Assembly: GCA_015680685.1 (NCBI GenBank) | Contig: MNCI01010094.1 | Location: 69,699 to 114,954 of the forward strand | Origin: Gnetum montanum | Lineage: Eukaryota > Streptophyta > Gnetopsida > Gnetales > Gnetaceae | Direction of reading: 5' to 3' | DNA: 45,256 nt | Part shown: positions 20,560 to 30,920 of the stretch, piece by piece | Numbering within the stretch: position 1 is the first letter of the stretch | Layout of the letters: each line of letters starts with the position of its first letter | Position numbers and translations under genes: made by a program | The notes under the pieces: generated by a model | Seen by the model: only the letters and a program-made list of their open reading frames with translations | Database searches by the model: none | Told to the model about the DNA's origin: nothing

Positions 20560-21460
20560 ACGCATCATCTCCCCTTGAAGAGAACTATTGGGATAAAACA
20601 TTTGATCTTCCAAAAAGTTACATCATAAGAGAATTTTTTGGAAGAGGGGTGAAAGCATCTGTATCCCTTTTGAGATGGAGAGTAGCCAATAAAGACACAC
20701 TTAAAGGATTTGGGATCAAGTTTACTCTTTTGTGGGTGATGATTATAGACATATGCAATGCAACCAAACACTCTAGGAGAAAGATAGTTAAGAATATAGA
20801 CATGAGGATAGGTATCAAGTAGACAATTGAGAGGAGTTTGAAGATTTAGAGTTTTGGGTGGCATTCTATTTATAAGATAGACTGTAGTTAACACTGCTTC
20901 TCCCCAAAAAGAGCTTGGAACATGACTAGTGAACAGAAGAGCTTAGGATACCTCTATTAAATGTATATTTTTCCTCTCTGCCACTCTATTCTGTTGAGGG
21001 GTGTATGTACAAGAACTCTAATGAAACACTCCATTATCATTTAGGTATTGGGTTAGGTCATATGTGAAATACTCTCTACCATCATCAGTTCTCAGAATTT
21101 GGATATTGGTTTGGAAGACATTTGAGATATGTTTGTGAAACTGTTTAACAATGGATTTGGTTTCTGATTTTTCTCTCATGAGATAAACCCAGCACACCCT
21201 TGTATGATCATCAATAAACGTAATAAACCACTTAGAGCTTGTGAGTGTGGATTGATGAGCGGGACCCATATGTCACTGTCTATAAGATGAAATGGCTTTA
21301 ACACTTGATATATATGAGAAGGATAATTTTTTCTAGTTTGTTTTGCACCAACACAATGTTCACATTGGAGATTTGAAGGATTTTTATTGATAAACAAAGT
21401 TGGATACAAAGATTTGAGATAAACAAAACTAAGCTGACCAAGGTGTATGTGCCAAAGTAT
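20560..21460 (-). pseudogene. Copia integrase with GAG-pre-integrase zinc region
   Basis: From about 21450 the - strand reads ILWHIHLGQLSFVYLKSL and then CEHCVGAKQTRKNYP (His/Cys zinc site), FHLIDSDIW (first catalytic Asp), FITFIDDHTRVCWVYLMREK and ILRTDDGREYF, where the usual DNGREY has N changed to D. The C-terminal region follows at 20894-20565 with FGCIAYVYNH, KLDPKSFKCVFIGYSPSQKG and YRCFHPSSKKF. Frameshifts near 21250 and stops near 20990-20900 break it. Confidence 0.9.
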
Positions 21461-21890
21461 TATTTCTGAAGTAGATGAGTTTGAAAGGGAGACGTTTTCA
21501 CAAGATTGAATTTTTGAAGAAGAACCAACACCATTGAGAATGTAGAGACCATGTTTCTCCTTAGCACTGCCAATCATCCTCTCCGAAGATAGGTCCTGGA
21601 ACACACAGCGAGACGGGAAAAGTGTTACTGCACAATTTTGATCTTTTGACAATTTTCTGATAGAGAGGAGGTTATACTTTAACTCTAGAACATAGTAAAC
21701 AGATCTTAAATTCATCCCAGAAATGTCAATTGACCCACAACCTACTACTCTTGACATAGTACCATTAGGTACAATGATCTTAATGTCATCATGACACTCC
21801 TTTAATTCCAAGAATAAACTCTTGTTTCCAGACATGTGAGCTGAAGCACCCGTGTCAACAATCCACTTATCATTTACATGGCAATGTGTA
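21461..21890 (-). pseudogene. Copia protease region
   Basis: The - strand holds WIVDTGASAHMSGNKSLF with the aspartic protease motif DTGASAH at 21836-21856. It continues with VVGCGSIDISGMNLRSVYYV and LELKYNLLSIRKLSKDQNCA, the usual copia sequence behind the protease. The frame is open from 21835 to 21176 and runs on into the pre-integrase zinc region. Confidence 0.9.
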
Positions 21891-21899
21891 AAACATGAA

Positions 21900-23080
21900 G
21901 TACTTAGATTACCACTATGTGCAATTGAGGCTATGGGAGTCTTTGATGATGTGCAGCCTCCTTAAGTAGGTTGGGATTGCTCAATATTGATTGTAATACT
22001 TTAATTTGTTCACTAGTGAGATTGAGATTGCCAGACTTATCATTCTTTGCAGTAGTCTCGATATCAAGGGCTTTGTTTGGCTCCCGGTGGTTCTGTGGCT
22101 TGTAATTTGGTGAGTATTTGTGGATTTTAAAGCAGGTATCCCGTGTATGATTCATCTTGTGGCAGTGATCACATCACAACTTCTCCTTCTTAGATCTTTG
22201 ACTCCTTTGATGTTGCTTGCTTTGGTGTGTGACGAGGGCTGATCCTACCGAAGGAGCATCTGTTCTTGTGGGATCATAACCTTCTTCATGCTTTCCTCTC
22301 TTCTTACTTCGGCAAAAGCCTCATAGATGGTGCGAAAAGGCTTTGTGCTCAACACTTTGCCCTATACCTTGTCCAACTCTTTATTCAGCCCTTGTAAAAA
22401 ATCGAAGATTTGTTGCTTTTTAATCATCCCAGCGAACTTGACTCCATCTTCAGGTGCCACTGCATTTCATAAAATAAATCCATCTCCTGCCATAATTCAG
22501 TCNTTGTTGCTTTTTAATCATCCCAACGAACTTGACTCCATCTTCAGGTGCCACTGCATTTCATAAAATAAATCCATCTCCTGCCAAAATTCAGTCAAAG
22601 AATTAAAATAATTAGTGACTATGTTGTGTCCTTGTCACATCTCACGAAGCTTCAAGTGTATTTCAAAACATTGTGAGGTGTTTTCCAGATCCAAGAAAAT
22701 TTTTTGAACTGATGTCCATATATCTTTGGCGGTTTTGTAGAACAGATATGTCCTTCCAATTTGCGGCTCCATCAAATTAATTAACCAAGCCATCACTATG
22801 GAATTTTTGGCATCCCAAGTATGATAGACAGGGTCAGTAGATTTAGGGGGTGAAATTGTACCGGTGACATATCTGGACTTTCCTTTGCCTTTGAGGACAA
22901 GAAAAACGGATGGAAACCATTCTTGAAAGTTGGCTCCATTGAGTTTGTGCTAGGTTATTTTAAGAGAATGATTTTCAAAGGGTTGAAGAAGATAAAGGAT
23001 TTCGGATAGTTGTTGCCAGTGTGCTTTCAAGTGTGCTGGGTGGAGAGGATACGGAAGAAGAATTTTTTTCCAGGCATTTA
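21900..23080 (-). pseudogene. Copia gag (UBN2 type) with CCHC knuckle, disrupted
   Basis: The nucleocapsid precursor. The - strand shows LNGANFQEWFPSVFLVLKGK, SRYVTGTISPPKSTDPVYHT and MAWLINLMEPQIGRTYLFYK (about 22950-22720), then FEIHLKLREM and YFNSLTEFWQEMD. The zinc knuckle CDHCHKMNHTRDTC (C-x2-C-x4-H-x4-C) is at 22132-22173. It is broken by a stop next to the knuckle, by others near 22640, and by a 93-bp duplication around the single N at 22503, which shifts the frame by one base. Confidence 0.9.
22410..22596. repeat. 93-bp near-perfect tandem duplication around a single N
   Basis: 22410-22502 and 22504-22596 differ at only about 2 of 93 positions and are separated by the single undetermined base at 22503. 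The unit is 31 codons of gag. A true tandem duplication is possible, but an unmerged contig overlap is more likely. Confidence 0.9.
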
Positions 23081-23084
23081 ACCT

Positions 23085-23097
23085 GGCTCTGATACCA
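23085..23097 (-). promoter_or_regulatory. Primer binding site (initiator-Met tRNA)
   Basis: On the - strand tggtatcagagcc starts at the first base after the 5' LTR. This is the standard copia primer site complementary to the 3' end of initiator methionine tRNA. Confidence 0.9.
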
Positions 23098-23380
23098 TGA
23101 ACAAAGAGATGAAATGAAATAGTTCTCTTTATTGAAGTTTATGAAAGATTGCATATAAGGATTTATAGACCAGCCTTATTCCATATTTCAGGAAACAAAC
23201 TAAAAGAAAACTAATCTCCTAGAAATCAGATATGATAAAAACGGAAGCTACAAATCAGGAAAAAACAAATTCCACAAAAAGTGCAATTAATCCCAAAAAA
23301 TCAGGAATTTACTTGGTTTTTCCAACACTACAATTAATCCCACAAAATCAGGAATTTACTTGGTCTTTCCAATAACAACA
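23098..23380 (-). repeat. 5' LTR of the copia element, with internal 47-bp duplication
   Basis: 23098-23327 matches the 3' LTR. The terminal 47 bases are then repeated (23281-23327 and 23328-23374), each ending in a ttccaa block. The outer unit resembles the 3' LTR more closely. The outer boundary is placed at 23380 because ataat follows, matching the other flank; it could also be near 23373. Confidence 0.8.
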
Positions 23381-23385
23381 ATAAT

Positions 23386-24062
23386 AATAAATTGTAGAAA
23401 GATATCTAAATCAAAATTAAGGTCTTAGTGTAGGTTTAAGAATTCCATAACTTGGTAAATCATTAAAAAAAATCGAAATTTAGTTCCATGGAAAGAAAAT
23501 CAAGGCTAAACCTGAGAGAAATCACGAAAATGCTGAAACTAAGAGTTCACTTTTAAGATTTCCAAAATCAAGATGGGCCTAGAATGCTCTTGCTCTCTGC
23601 CGATGGACTGAATCCTTGTATTAGAAATCCTTGGCCCTTGTTAAATCTTTATGCCAAATTTCCCCAAATCTTTATTGGCATTTCCAAGTTCATCTAGAAA
23701 CAATGCTCATCCAAGTCCTTTAGGCTTGAGAGTGCCAAGATGGGCAGAGAGATCCACAAAAACAAGGTTTTAATAATCCAAAATCTCAGAAATAAAAATC
23801 AGATTCAAGAAGCATTCAGGATGGTGAAAAATTTCTCAAAATAAAATCATATTTCAGCCTTAAGTGAAACAAGGGAAGAACTGTGTATCCACCTTGTTCA
23901 GTTTTCAAAACCTCTTTGAATGACCCCTTTTCCTAGCCATAAAGTGTTGTTTTCCCTTTTTCATTGTTGCACTTTTGCAGTCTTTCTCATTATTTGTTGT
24001 TGTTGCTATTAGTATTATTTTAATTTCCATGTCTATTGCTACATGTGTTTCTAGTGTTGTTT
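23386..24062 (+). other. Intron sequence, nothing recognised
   Basis: AT-rich DNA without coding signal between the copia element and an L1 tail. Confidence 0.5.
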
Positions 24063-24260
24063 GTTTTTTTTTTTTTGGAAAACATTTGGGTTACATTTGT
24101 CAAAAGTCAATATACAGAATGTACAGAATCAAACCCCCCAAAAACAAGGGAGATGAAAAAAGTTCCCAGCAAAAGGGATCCAGAAGACAGAACCCCCTCC
24201 AAGACCATCCCCAAACAAAAACCCCTAGAAACCCCAACCCCCACACACACCTGTTGTTGT
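24063..24260 (-). mobile_element. L1 3' UTR fragment
   Basis: A T run at about 24065-24077 followed by ggaaaacatttgggttac and then an A- and C-rich stretch (24130-24250) is the complement of a plant L1 3' UTR (G- and T-rich, ending in poly A). The two overlapping + strand frames across it are shadows. The far end is uncertain. Confidence 0.5.
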
Positions 24261-25300
24261 TGCTACTGCAATCCTCCTTTTTCCATTTCTTTCCTTTGTT
24301 CTCTCTTCCTTCTTATTTTCCTCTTCCTAGCCTTTTATTCGCCCATGTTTCAATTTTGGCTTCAGTTCCTTTATTGTAACTTCTTTCTTTGGTAGTTACA
24401 TTTTTGGTTGCTTGTTGCATTATTTTAAAAAGACACAGATCTAAAATCAGGTATCAGGTCTAATTTTCCCTAAAGATACCTTTTATAAAATAAAAAGAAT
24501 ATCAGACTCTTTCAACTAAGAGGACTTTGGTTCAATTCCTTTCAAGATGATAAAATATACACTTCTAATCTCTCTTTTTCTCTCCTTAACTAAGAAAACA
24601 TACTCTAGTCCTCATTCCACTAGAATTCTGTCATAAAATAAAACCATATTTTTTAATAGATGAGGGTTCTATGAGCATGAGGAAAGCATAAAATCAAATT
24701 ATTAAACCAAGAAAATACCTTCTCCTTTAAGAACTCAATGTTGCAACTAGTGTTGCATTGTCTTATGAGGACTGAAAGGTCATCAAGCGATCGATCTTTC
24801 TACAGATAATGAGTTAGGGCATTTTATTGTTGGTTTATTTAATTTTATTTCTCCAAAAATTTATTTAAGAAAGTAACACAATTTTCCTTGATTCATAGGT
24901 TAGTTTCCTTTTGCTTCTCCCCTTTATATACTACAAAATCATAAAATAGCAATGAATCATACCTGTTATCACCTTTTTCTTTTTTTGTGACTTTGATTGC
25001 CCAATATTTAGCATTTGCACAACAGCACCTAGACATAATGGGTCCCAAACTTATATGAACATACAATAGGCATGTGCATGAGATACCAATACTGCTACTC
25101 ACACATAAACATACAATTTACAAAGGAACATTCTAATCAGTCTAAGAAATCATTCTGATCTACATAGGTTATGCAACACATGAATAATCAAAACATAGTA
25201 GCAATCTCACAAACAATACAACATTCCAATTCCATCTCTTCTCAGCATTTTTCTCATTCATTCTATTAGTAGATTCTGAATCAGCAACTACTACATACTT
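24261..25300 (+). other. Intron sequence, nothing recognised
   Basis: AT-rich DNA. A B-box-like ggttcaattcc at 24529-24539 has no A box upstream. No gene seen. Confidence 0.5.
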
Positions 25301-25480
25301 AGTTCATGGATATACATATACTTAGTTCATGCATCCATAGTAGTACACATCAACATATCAATACAACTTCGATTCAATGACAACAAAGCATCAAAGGTCA
25401 TTCAACCAATCACAAATACAGTATTCAACCAATGCATATCAAAGGTGTCATTCAACATACATATCAATAACAATTAAACC

Positions 25481-25656
25481 CATCAACAGGACTTAATTCT
25501 ATCACCATCATCAAATCATTGATATATTTATAAATCAGCACCAAATCACACAAATCATAAATATAGCACATCAACAACACTTAGATCCATCACTAGCATC
25601 AAGTCAGAGATAAATTTACAAGTCAATATCAAAGCACACAAATCACAAGTGTATGG
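25481..25656 (+). repeat. Diverged 88-bp tandem repeat, two units
   Basis: 25481-25568 and 25569-25656 align from catcaacaggactta and catcaacaacactta through aaatcacacaaatca and aagcacacaaatcac. Several shorter echoes (attcaaccaat, acttagttcatg) lie just upstream at 25300-25460. Confidence 0.65.
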
Positions 25657-25891
25657 TTAACACTGGTCAAGTCTATTATAATTATAAAATCATAGGTAAA
25701 TCAACAAATCCAAAACAAACTATATGCATAATCATAACAAAGCACAGTCACAATTGTTGCCCCAAAGATCAAGACATAAACCAAGGAAAAAGTGGATTGT
25801 TACAAGGGAGGGAGAGAGAAGGGTGTGCATGTGGAGAGTAGAGAACAACCAGAAGGGAGTGTAACTGAAACAAAAAGCAAACACCAACAAA

Positions 25892-26410
25892 AGAAGATTG
25901 TAGCTCTTACAAAAGACATCAAACTGAAAGAGAATTAGAGCTAAGCAGCAATACAAGATACTAATAAATTGCTCTTTGCAAGCAAAAAACCTGAGCAAAA
26001 AGGCAAGATGATCCTTCTCTTGCTATGTTTTGTGGATAGTATTGGTTGATTGTCCCAGTTTCTCCTCTCCCCTTTCTTTGGCTTGAATATCTTTTATGCT
26101 TGTATTAATTGTAACAAGATTTGTTGTTAAGATATTGATTTATTGAATCCTTGTTTTCTTTGTGAATTTGTCCACCTAGTCTCAACACTATTAGGCTTAA
26201 ATGACTTGGATGAGAGTTGTTTCTATAATGACTTAGAAATGCTTATAAAGATTTGAAGCATTTTGGCATTAATATTTGCTAGTAGGGGCCAAGGATCCTT
26301 GATATGAGGATTTCTATTGTGGGAAAAAAGCAAGACTATCCTTGGGTTCATGTCTTTTTTGTGGAGTTATGAAATCTAAGAAATTGTTAAATTCTTACTT
26401 TTTTGCTAAA
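25892..26410 (+). repeat. Dispersed repeat R, copy R2
   Basis: Second copy of the repeat at 16370-16880, same orientation, 9.5 kb away. Shared blocks are given under R1. The end is near 26400, where agaaattgttaaattctta still matches agaattgttgaattcttga. No coding signal. Confidence 0.8.
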
Positions 26411-26695
26411 ATTTTTTCGAGGAGAAATTGGGGTATCTATTATAAACATTTTTGCAATGTCATATGTACAAAGGTGAGCAAAATCTGGGGGAGAAGGTTC
26501 CCTTTCATGAACAACCTTGTTGGGTGGCTAGGGGTAGGGGGGTGTGTGGTCTTGATGCAGAACCCTCAAAACCCAAAGGACCTAGACCAAAGACCCCATT
26601 CCCAACAAACATCAAATAGAGCCCCATACCAGTAGAAGCCCACAAATAGCAAAAACTACCAGACTGGGCCCCAAACCCTCACAAGCACACTATCC
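26411..26695 (+). other. Intron sequence, nothing recognised
   Basis: A short G-rich then A/C-rich stretch. 26560-26690 (aaaacccaaaggacc and similar) may be the complement of an L1 3' UTR, but I cannot show it. Confidence 0.4.
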
Positions 26696-28305
26696 TTTTT
26701 TTGACAAAAATAGGTCATACATCAACCCAATAAATCAACTAGACAGAAACAAGCAAGAGTAGCAAAGGAGCTAGAGACCCCCACAGCCAACAACTGACAC
26801 TAGAGCTATCTTGGTAGCCTTGTACAAGGGCATCTAGCTCATTCCTCTGCATGAATGACATCTAAAACTGCCTGATGATGCTCCGTTGCAATGAACGTTG
26901 CAGCCTATTGGAAGTCTTTGTACTTTTCCTCTCTTTGCATGAACTTATCAGCATTGGTGGTCCCATCCAAGTGGAGTTTGGCAGCAATCTTCCTTATGTA
27001 CATGCAAAGGGCATGCCATCCAGTGTTGTGATTAACATTCATAATCATATAGGGGTGTTTGCCTTTGTGCAGCCAGCGGCAGGTATTAGCTTTGTGAGCC
27101 TCATTCTAATGTTGTTGTAGTTACTCCTCTTTGAGTATGTCCTTTCCCTGTTGCTTCTATTCAGCGGCCTTCCTTTCCCTTTGTTCTAGTTCTTCACACC
27201 ACATCTCTTCCCTTATCTACCTATGTAGATAATCTTCCATTGCACATTTGATGGCTACCTCGTGCAAGTCACTCCAATGCTAATCTTCCTTGGCCACCTC
27301 ACTATAGCATTGTTCCTCTTGTATTCTAGCTTCCGCGCCTCCCATTGATCTCTGTCTTCTACCTAAACCCTAATGGCAACTTATTCAGTTGCCCTAGCCA
27401 TATCAACACCAAATTTTTCTTGGAGTTCCTGGCACATAGATTCTATAAGTAGTAGAGGTATCTACTATGTGTTCGGTGGCGAAACAGTGTTGTACTCTTG
27501 CCAATCTTTAGAACCCTCCCCTCCATGGCCCCCTATGCAGTATGTGCTGAGGACAAGGCTACGAACTCCATAATCCATTGTCTCTCGTAGACTGCCATGA
27601 ACATCACTCGTTGAACAAGGGGTGAGTCCAGCAGCCACGCCGCTTTCCAAAGGGCTAGGATAAGCCCCAAATGGTGACCCCTACATTGTCAGCTTAATGA
27701 GGCAAGAAAGAACTTAGGAAGGTTAACTCTACAAGCCAATTGCAAACATTTCATAAGTGTGCTCCCTGTAACTTCAGACGTTGCTAGACTACACAAAGAA
27801 ATGGTCTATCAACTCAGCAACATCCTACTACAAAAGTGGTTGAGTAGACTTGGAAACCTACCCGCTACCAGTCTCTAGAATGGGCCCATCAAAGAAACCC
27901 TTGGCATCTTGCAAGATTCTCCCTATAGGCAGCACGACCTCCCCATCCACTAGAACCCCATGGTAATCGCCAAAGGCCTCCTTAGTGAGGGTAATCAACC
28001 CTCCATTTTTTGTAGAATGCACCATCCACATGGTTAGGATCCCCCACCAGCTAAGGTAGAAGGTCCGCCTAGCTAGCCCTAGCAACCATGCTCCAAAACA
28101 CCTAGTTACCTTGATATGCCTTGCATGCCAGCTCAAAAGTAGGAGTCACACCTATCGTAGTGGTCACCTCTTGCCACAATTGGAAACCAAGGGCAGCAAC
28201 CTGAGTGGGAGGAGGGAGTGGCTCTGACTGAAAGATCAGCAAAATTGGTTTGATAACCCCTTCAAATATTTAGTCCTTGGATTCTGTAGTGTCCCACATT
28301 TGTAC
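26696..28305 (-). mobile_element. L1-family element with 3' coding extension, copy 3 (5'-truncated)
   Basis: On the - strand this begins in the ORF2 C-terminus (about 28305-28120: SKD-IFEGV, FQLWQEVTTTIGVTPTFELA) and passes into the LTEE/DGEV module (28010-27660), the charged region (27365-27140) and the basic module (27070-26860), then a 3' UTR and a short T run at 26696-26702. It is the same architecture as the pieces at 8763-10735 and 13050-16330. Upstream RT is missing. Stops and shifts are common. Confidence 0.78.
26860..28030 (-). pseudogene. 3' extension of the L1 family (copy 3)
   Basis: The - strand gives ITLTKEAFGDYHGVLVDGEV, VLPIGRILQDAKGFFDGPIL and ETGSG, then DVAELIDHFFV (28010-27780). 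About 27365-27140 is charged (MEDYLHR, IREEMWCEELEQREREAAE) and looks like a coiled coil. The basic module follows: CRWLHKGKHPYMIMNVNHNT, WHALCMYIRKIAAKLHLDGT, QREEKYKDFQ and HHQAVLDVIH (27070-26880). Compared with 9310-9233, ten of 26 aligned codons around the NHNT core differ silently, nine change the residue and seven are identical, which suggests that the protein was once under selection. Confidence 0.65.
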
Positions 28306-28985
28306 ACATGACTGTAGTACTCTACTAAATACTTAGACTTTAACTTATATATATGCAAATGTGCCTAATGCCTCTAAGTAATATGAAGACTTTTGATCAA
28401 ATGGCATAAGCAAGATTACTATTTCTCATTATTTATTATTTCAAGTTCTATATATATTATATTGATGAATGAGCATGACAAAGTCTAGTATTATTTTAGA
28501 ATAATACTAAGAAACTAATGTAATGCAAATCCATGGTTTATTTTGACATTTTGTTAGAATTTTTTATTTATCGAAAACTATTGTACAGTCTATCTAATGA
28601 TAACATAATATAGGTTTGGCTGAGTTTCAGGCTCACACTTTAGTAAACAGTTCAACAAAAATTCAGTTACAAAAATGTTGAAACTACGGTCATCAAAGTA
28701 TCTAACCCGATTCAACAACCGAGTTACTGTACTATGCATAAAACAAAAAGAAAAACAGGCCTTACCATAATAAATTGTACACTCATATTTCATATGGTCA
28801 CACTAGAATGCGACATAATTTTGGGAAACGTATGGCCATGGATGTAATGCCCATCGAATTTTCTTTTCGATTATTTTAAAGCTAACATAAGTTCCCTTGT
28901 GAAACACTCTTAGCTTTGTTAGATGCTGGATATTTGGGTATTGTTTATGATTTTGTCATGTTAATTTGGTGAAATTTCTTTGCAG
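28306..28985 (+). other. Intron 3' part before exon B
   Basis: AT-rich DNA ending in the acceptor tttctttgcag. No element recognised. Confidence 0.6.
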
Positions 28986-29070
28986 AGAGGGAGATCAATA
29001 TGTCATTAATGGTAGGAAGTGGTGGACTAGTGGGGCGATGGATCCAAGATGTCAAATTCTGATTGTCATG
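28986..29070 (+). CDS. IBR3: IBR3-type acyl-CoA dehydrogenase, exon B
   Basis: 85 bp after the acceptor tttgcag and before the donor gtatga. The first base completes the Arg codon begun at 6147; the rest reads [20 protein letters not shown] and RCQILIVM. This is the beta-barrel core of acyl-CoA dehydrogenases (NGxKWWTSGAxDPRC in the ACAD10/11 group), which contacts FAD and the acyl chain. It ends in phase 0. It is a short exon standing alone between 22.8 kb and 1.3 kb introns, so open-frame scanning misses it. Confidence 0.9.
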
Positions 29071-30343
29071 GTATGAGCTATCAGTTTTTTTTTCCCTTTC
29101 CTTTTTTTTCCCCTGTTCTTTCTTTCTTGTCAAATTTTCTTTTTTTCTTTTCACAAGTGATCTCTTGTATTCGTTGTACACCAAATGTGGTATGTTTTTT
29201 TTACACAAACATTACAAAATGGCCCAGCATCAACTTTTCTTTTTCATTTTTGTGTTAAGGATTTTTTAAACCAAATTTGGAAAATTGTGTTATCTGAAAA
29301 AATCAAATTTGTGCAATTTTTAATTTCATGAGTTGGATTACAAGATTCAAAAGACACGAATGTAAAGAATCATCACCTCTATTAACAAAGTACAGGATGG
29401 ATGAAGGTAATGATGGTAATATATGGAGTGAATGTTGAAGAATATAAGATATGACAGAAAAGATCTAAAGAGATCAAGCGGAAACATCTGTGAATTCAAG
29501 ATGTAATTACAAGATGCATCCATGAAGAAAGAAACTCATAAAGAAGTGAGAGTCCAAAAAGAGCAAAGACACTAGATGATAATGTGTTTAGACACCTGTG
29601 AAGTGCCACCTGACAAAAGTCAGAGAAGCTTGCTAGTAAATTTGAGTTGATAAGCATGAGCTGCATGTTATATAAGCTGAGTATCCACAAGAATGAATCT
29701 ACGAAGTGAGATGGATGATAATTTATGACAAGTTGAGAGGTTGGCAAATGTTGATATAAAACAAGGTTCACAAGGACCATGTCTCACCAATAAGCCCAAC
29801 TCAGGAAAATTCCCAGTCTAGAATGTTGGTGATGACAGAAATTTACATGTTGTTTGATGTACCTAATCCGTCAAGTCTATTCATGGAAATCATGAAATAT
29901 AACTGCAATCTTGAGATATTTATGATTATCATTACTTAGACTAAATAATATTCCAAAAAAATCCTTAAGAGTTCTCCATTTGACATAAAACCAAACTCTA
30001 ACAAGGCACTTTAATCAACCTACAAGGATGTCCATGTTCTTCTAAAGGTAGTCCATCATGTACTTGTTACTAGCTGATGTAACTTCTAATACATGGTGTG
30101 AAAATTTAATAGGTTATTAAGAGTTGGTTGCAGTGAGTTACTTTTTAGAGCAATGCATAAAGATATCTTACCATTCTTAACATTTATTTTTGCATCACTG
30201 TTTCATCAACGGGTATTTCACCTGTTGTGTTGCAATAGTAGTTCTTTCATTCTGTATTTCAATCTACAAACGATGATAGACAGCCGTAGATGTTTGATAC
30301 AATTTTATTCACATTGTTTTGCTTTCTTTGTGCTTGTACTTAG
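29071..30343 (+). other. IBR3: Intron between exons B and C
   Basis: 1,273 bp, GT...TAG ending tgtacttag. AT-rich with T-rich tracts at 29085-29150. No transposon ends or coding signal recognised. Confidence 0.75.
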
Positions 30344-30553
30344 GGTAAAACAGATCCAACTGCTCCTAAGCATAAACAGCAATCTATGGTTCTAGTTCCC
30401 CTTGATACCCCTGGTGTTCACATCAAGAGGGCTCTGAATGTATTTGGTTTTGATGATGCTCCTCATGGACATGCAGAAATAGAATTTAAAAATGTGCATA
30501 TCGATGCTAAAAATATCATTTTGGGTGAAGGGCGTGGCTTTGAAATTGCTCAG
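30344..30553 (+). CDS. IBR3: IBR3-type acyl-CoA dehydrogenase, exon C
   Basis: 210 bp, exactly 70 codons in phase 0, after tgtacttag and before gtatat. It reads [60 protein letters not shown] and [10 protein letters not shown]. The [13 protein letters not shown] block is characteristic of the ACAD10/11 and IBR3 subgroup, and [10 protein letters not shown] starts the C-terminal helical domain. The frame is fully open and conserved, which supports that this gene is intact despite its surroundings. Confidence 0.93.
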
Positions 30554-30767
30554 GTATATTTTCCTTCTTGTTATTGTTCAGTTTCAGAGTATTGAATGTT
30601 TAATATGCTTTTAAAAATAAAGTTATTTTTTAAATGTATATCATTGTCAATTATTTTACAATGCAAACCCTGTTACCTAATGCTCTTATTTTCCTTTAGC
30701 TAGTAATAATTTTGCTAGTGCTCGTTACCCGTAATTTTATAGATGTGTTTTCTTATATTTGCTTCAG
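30554..30767 (+). other. IBR3: Intron between exons C and D
   Basis: 214 bp, gtatat to tgcttcag, AT-rich. Nothing else recognised. Confidence 0.85.
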
Positions 30768-30920
30768 GGTCGTCTGGGCCCAGGTCGTTTACATCATTGT
30801 ATGAGGCTTATAGGAGCTGCAGAACGTGGGATTGAACTAATGACCAAGAGAGCACTGGAAAGAAAAACATTTGGGAAGCGCATTGCTGAACATGGTTCTT
30901 TTCTGTCTAACCTTGCCATG
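30768..30920 (+). CDS. IBR3: IBR3-type acyl-CoA dehydrogenase, exon D
   Basis: 153 bp, 51 codons, phase 0, after ttgcttcag and before gtatag. It reads GRLGPGRLHHCMRLIGAAER, GIELMTKRALERKTFGKRIA and EHGSFLSNLAM. GRLGPGRxHHCMRxIGxAER is the signature of the C-terminal all-alpha domain in this subfamily, including Arg residues that contact FAD in the dimer. KRALERKTFGK is the standard acyl-CoA dehydrogenase motif that follows. Confidence 0.93.

Larger units (their letters stand above)
18371..23385 (-). mobile_element. Ty1/copia LTR retrotransposon, nearly full length, coding frames degraded
   Basis: A - strand element with two LTRs (23098-23380 as 5' LTR, 18376-18606 as 3' LTR). An initiator-Met tRNA primer site touches the 5' LTR exactly, and a purine tract lies against the 3' LTR. 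Internal order is gag, protease, integrase, reverse transcriptase, RNase H, which defines Ty1/copia. The 5-bp flank ataat occurs at 18371-18375 and at 23381-23385, a tentative target duplication because the outer end of the 5' LTR is altered. The LTRs differ at roughly 15-20 aligned positions, so the insertion is not recent. Many stops and shifts make it dead as read. It lies antisense inside the host gene intron. Confidence 0.93.
6148..28985 (+). other. IBR3: 22.8-kb intron packed with retroelements
   Basis: Donor gtacta at 6148 and acceptor tttgcag ending at 28985; the exons on both sides join in frame and continue the same protein without a gap. Inside are an RTE remnant (7249-8280), L1 pieces on both strands (8281-10735, 11640-16330, 24063-24260, 26696-28305), a nearly complete copia element (18371-23385), and a diverged repeat pair (16370-16880 and 25892-26410). 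If all these elements are removed, roughly 9-10 kb of AT-rich DNA remain, so the intron was probably long before the insertions that can still be recognised. The splicing inference rests on phase and homology, not on transcript data. Confidence 0.85.

Noticed and set aside
24036-24395. Two overlapping + strand frames of 119 and 134 codons
   Set aside because: They run across a T run and the complement of a LINE 3' UTR; hydrophobic low-complexity content, no known domain, no splice context.
24529-24539. tRNA B-box-like ggttcaattcc
   Set aside because: No A box at the expected distance upstream and no SINE tail; taken as chance.
26342-26635. 97-codon + strand frame
   Set aside because: Starts inside repeat R2 and ends in low-complexity DNA; no conservation with R1, where the frame is closed.
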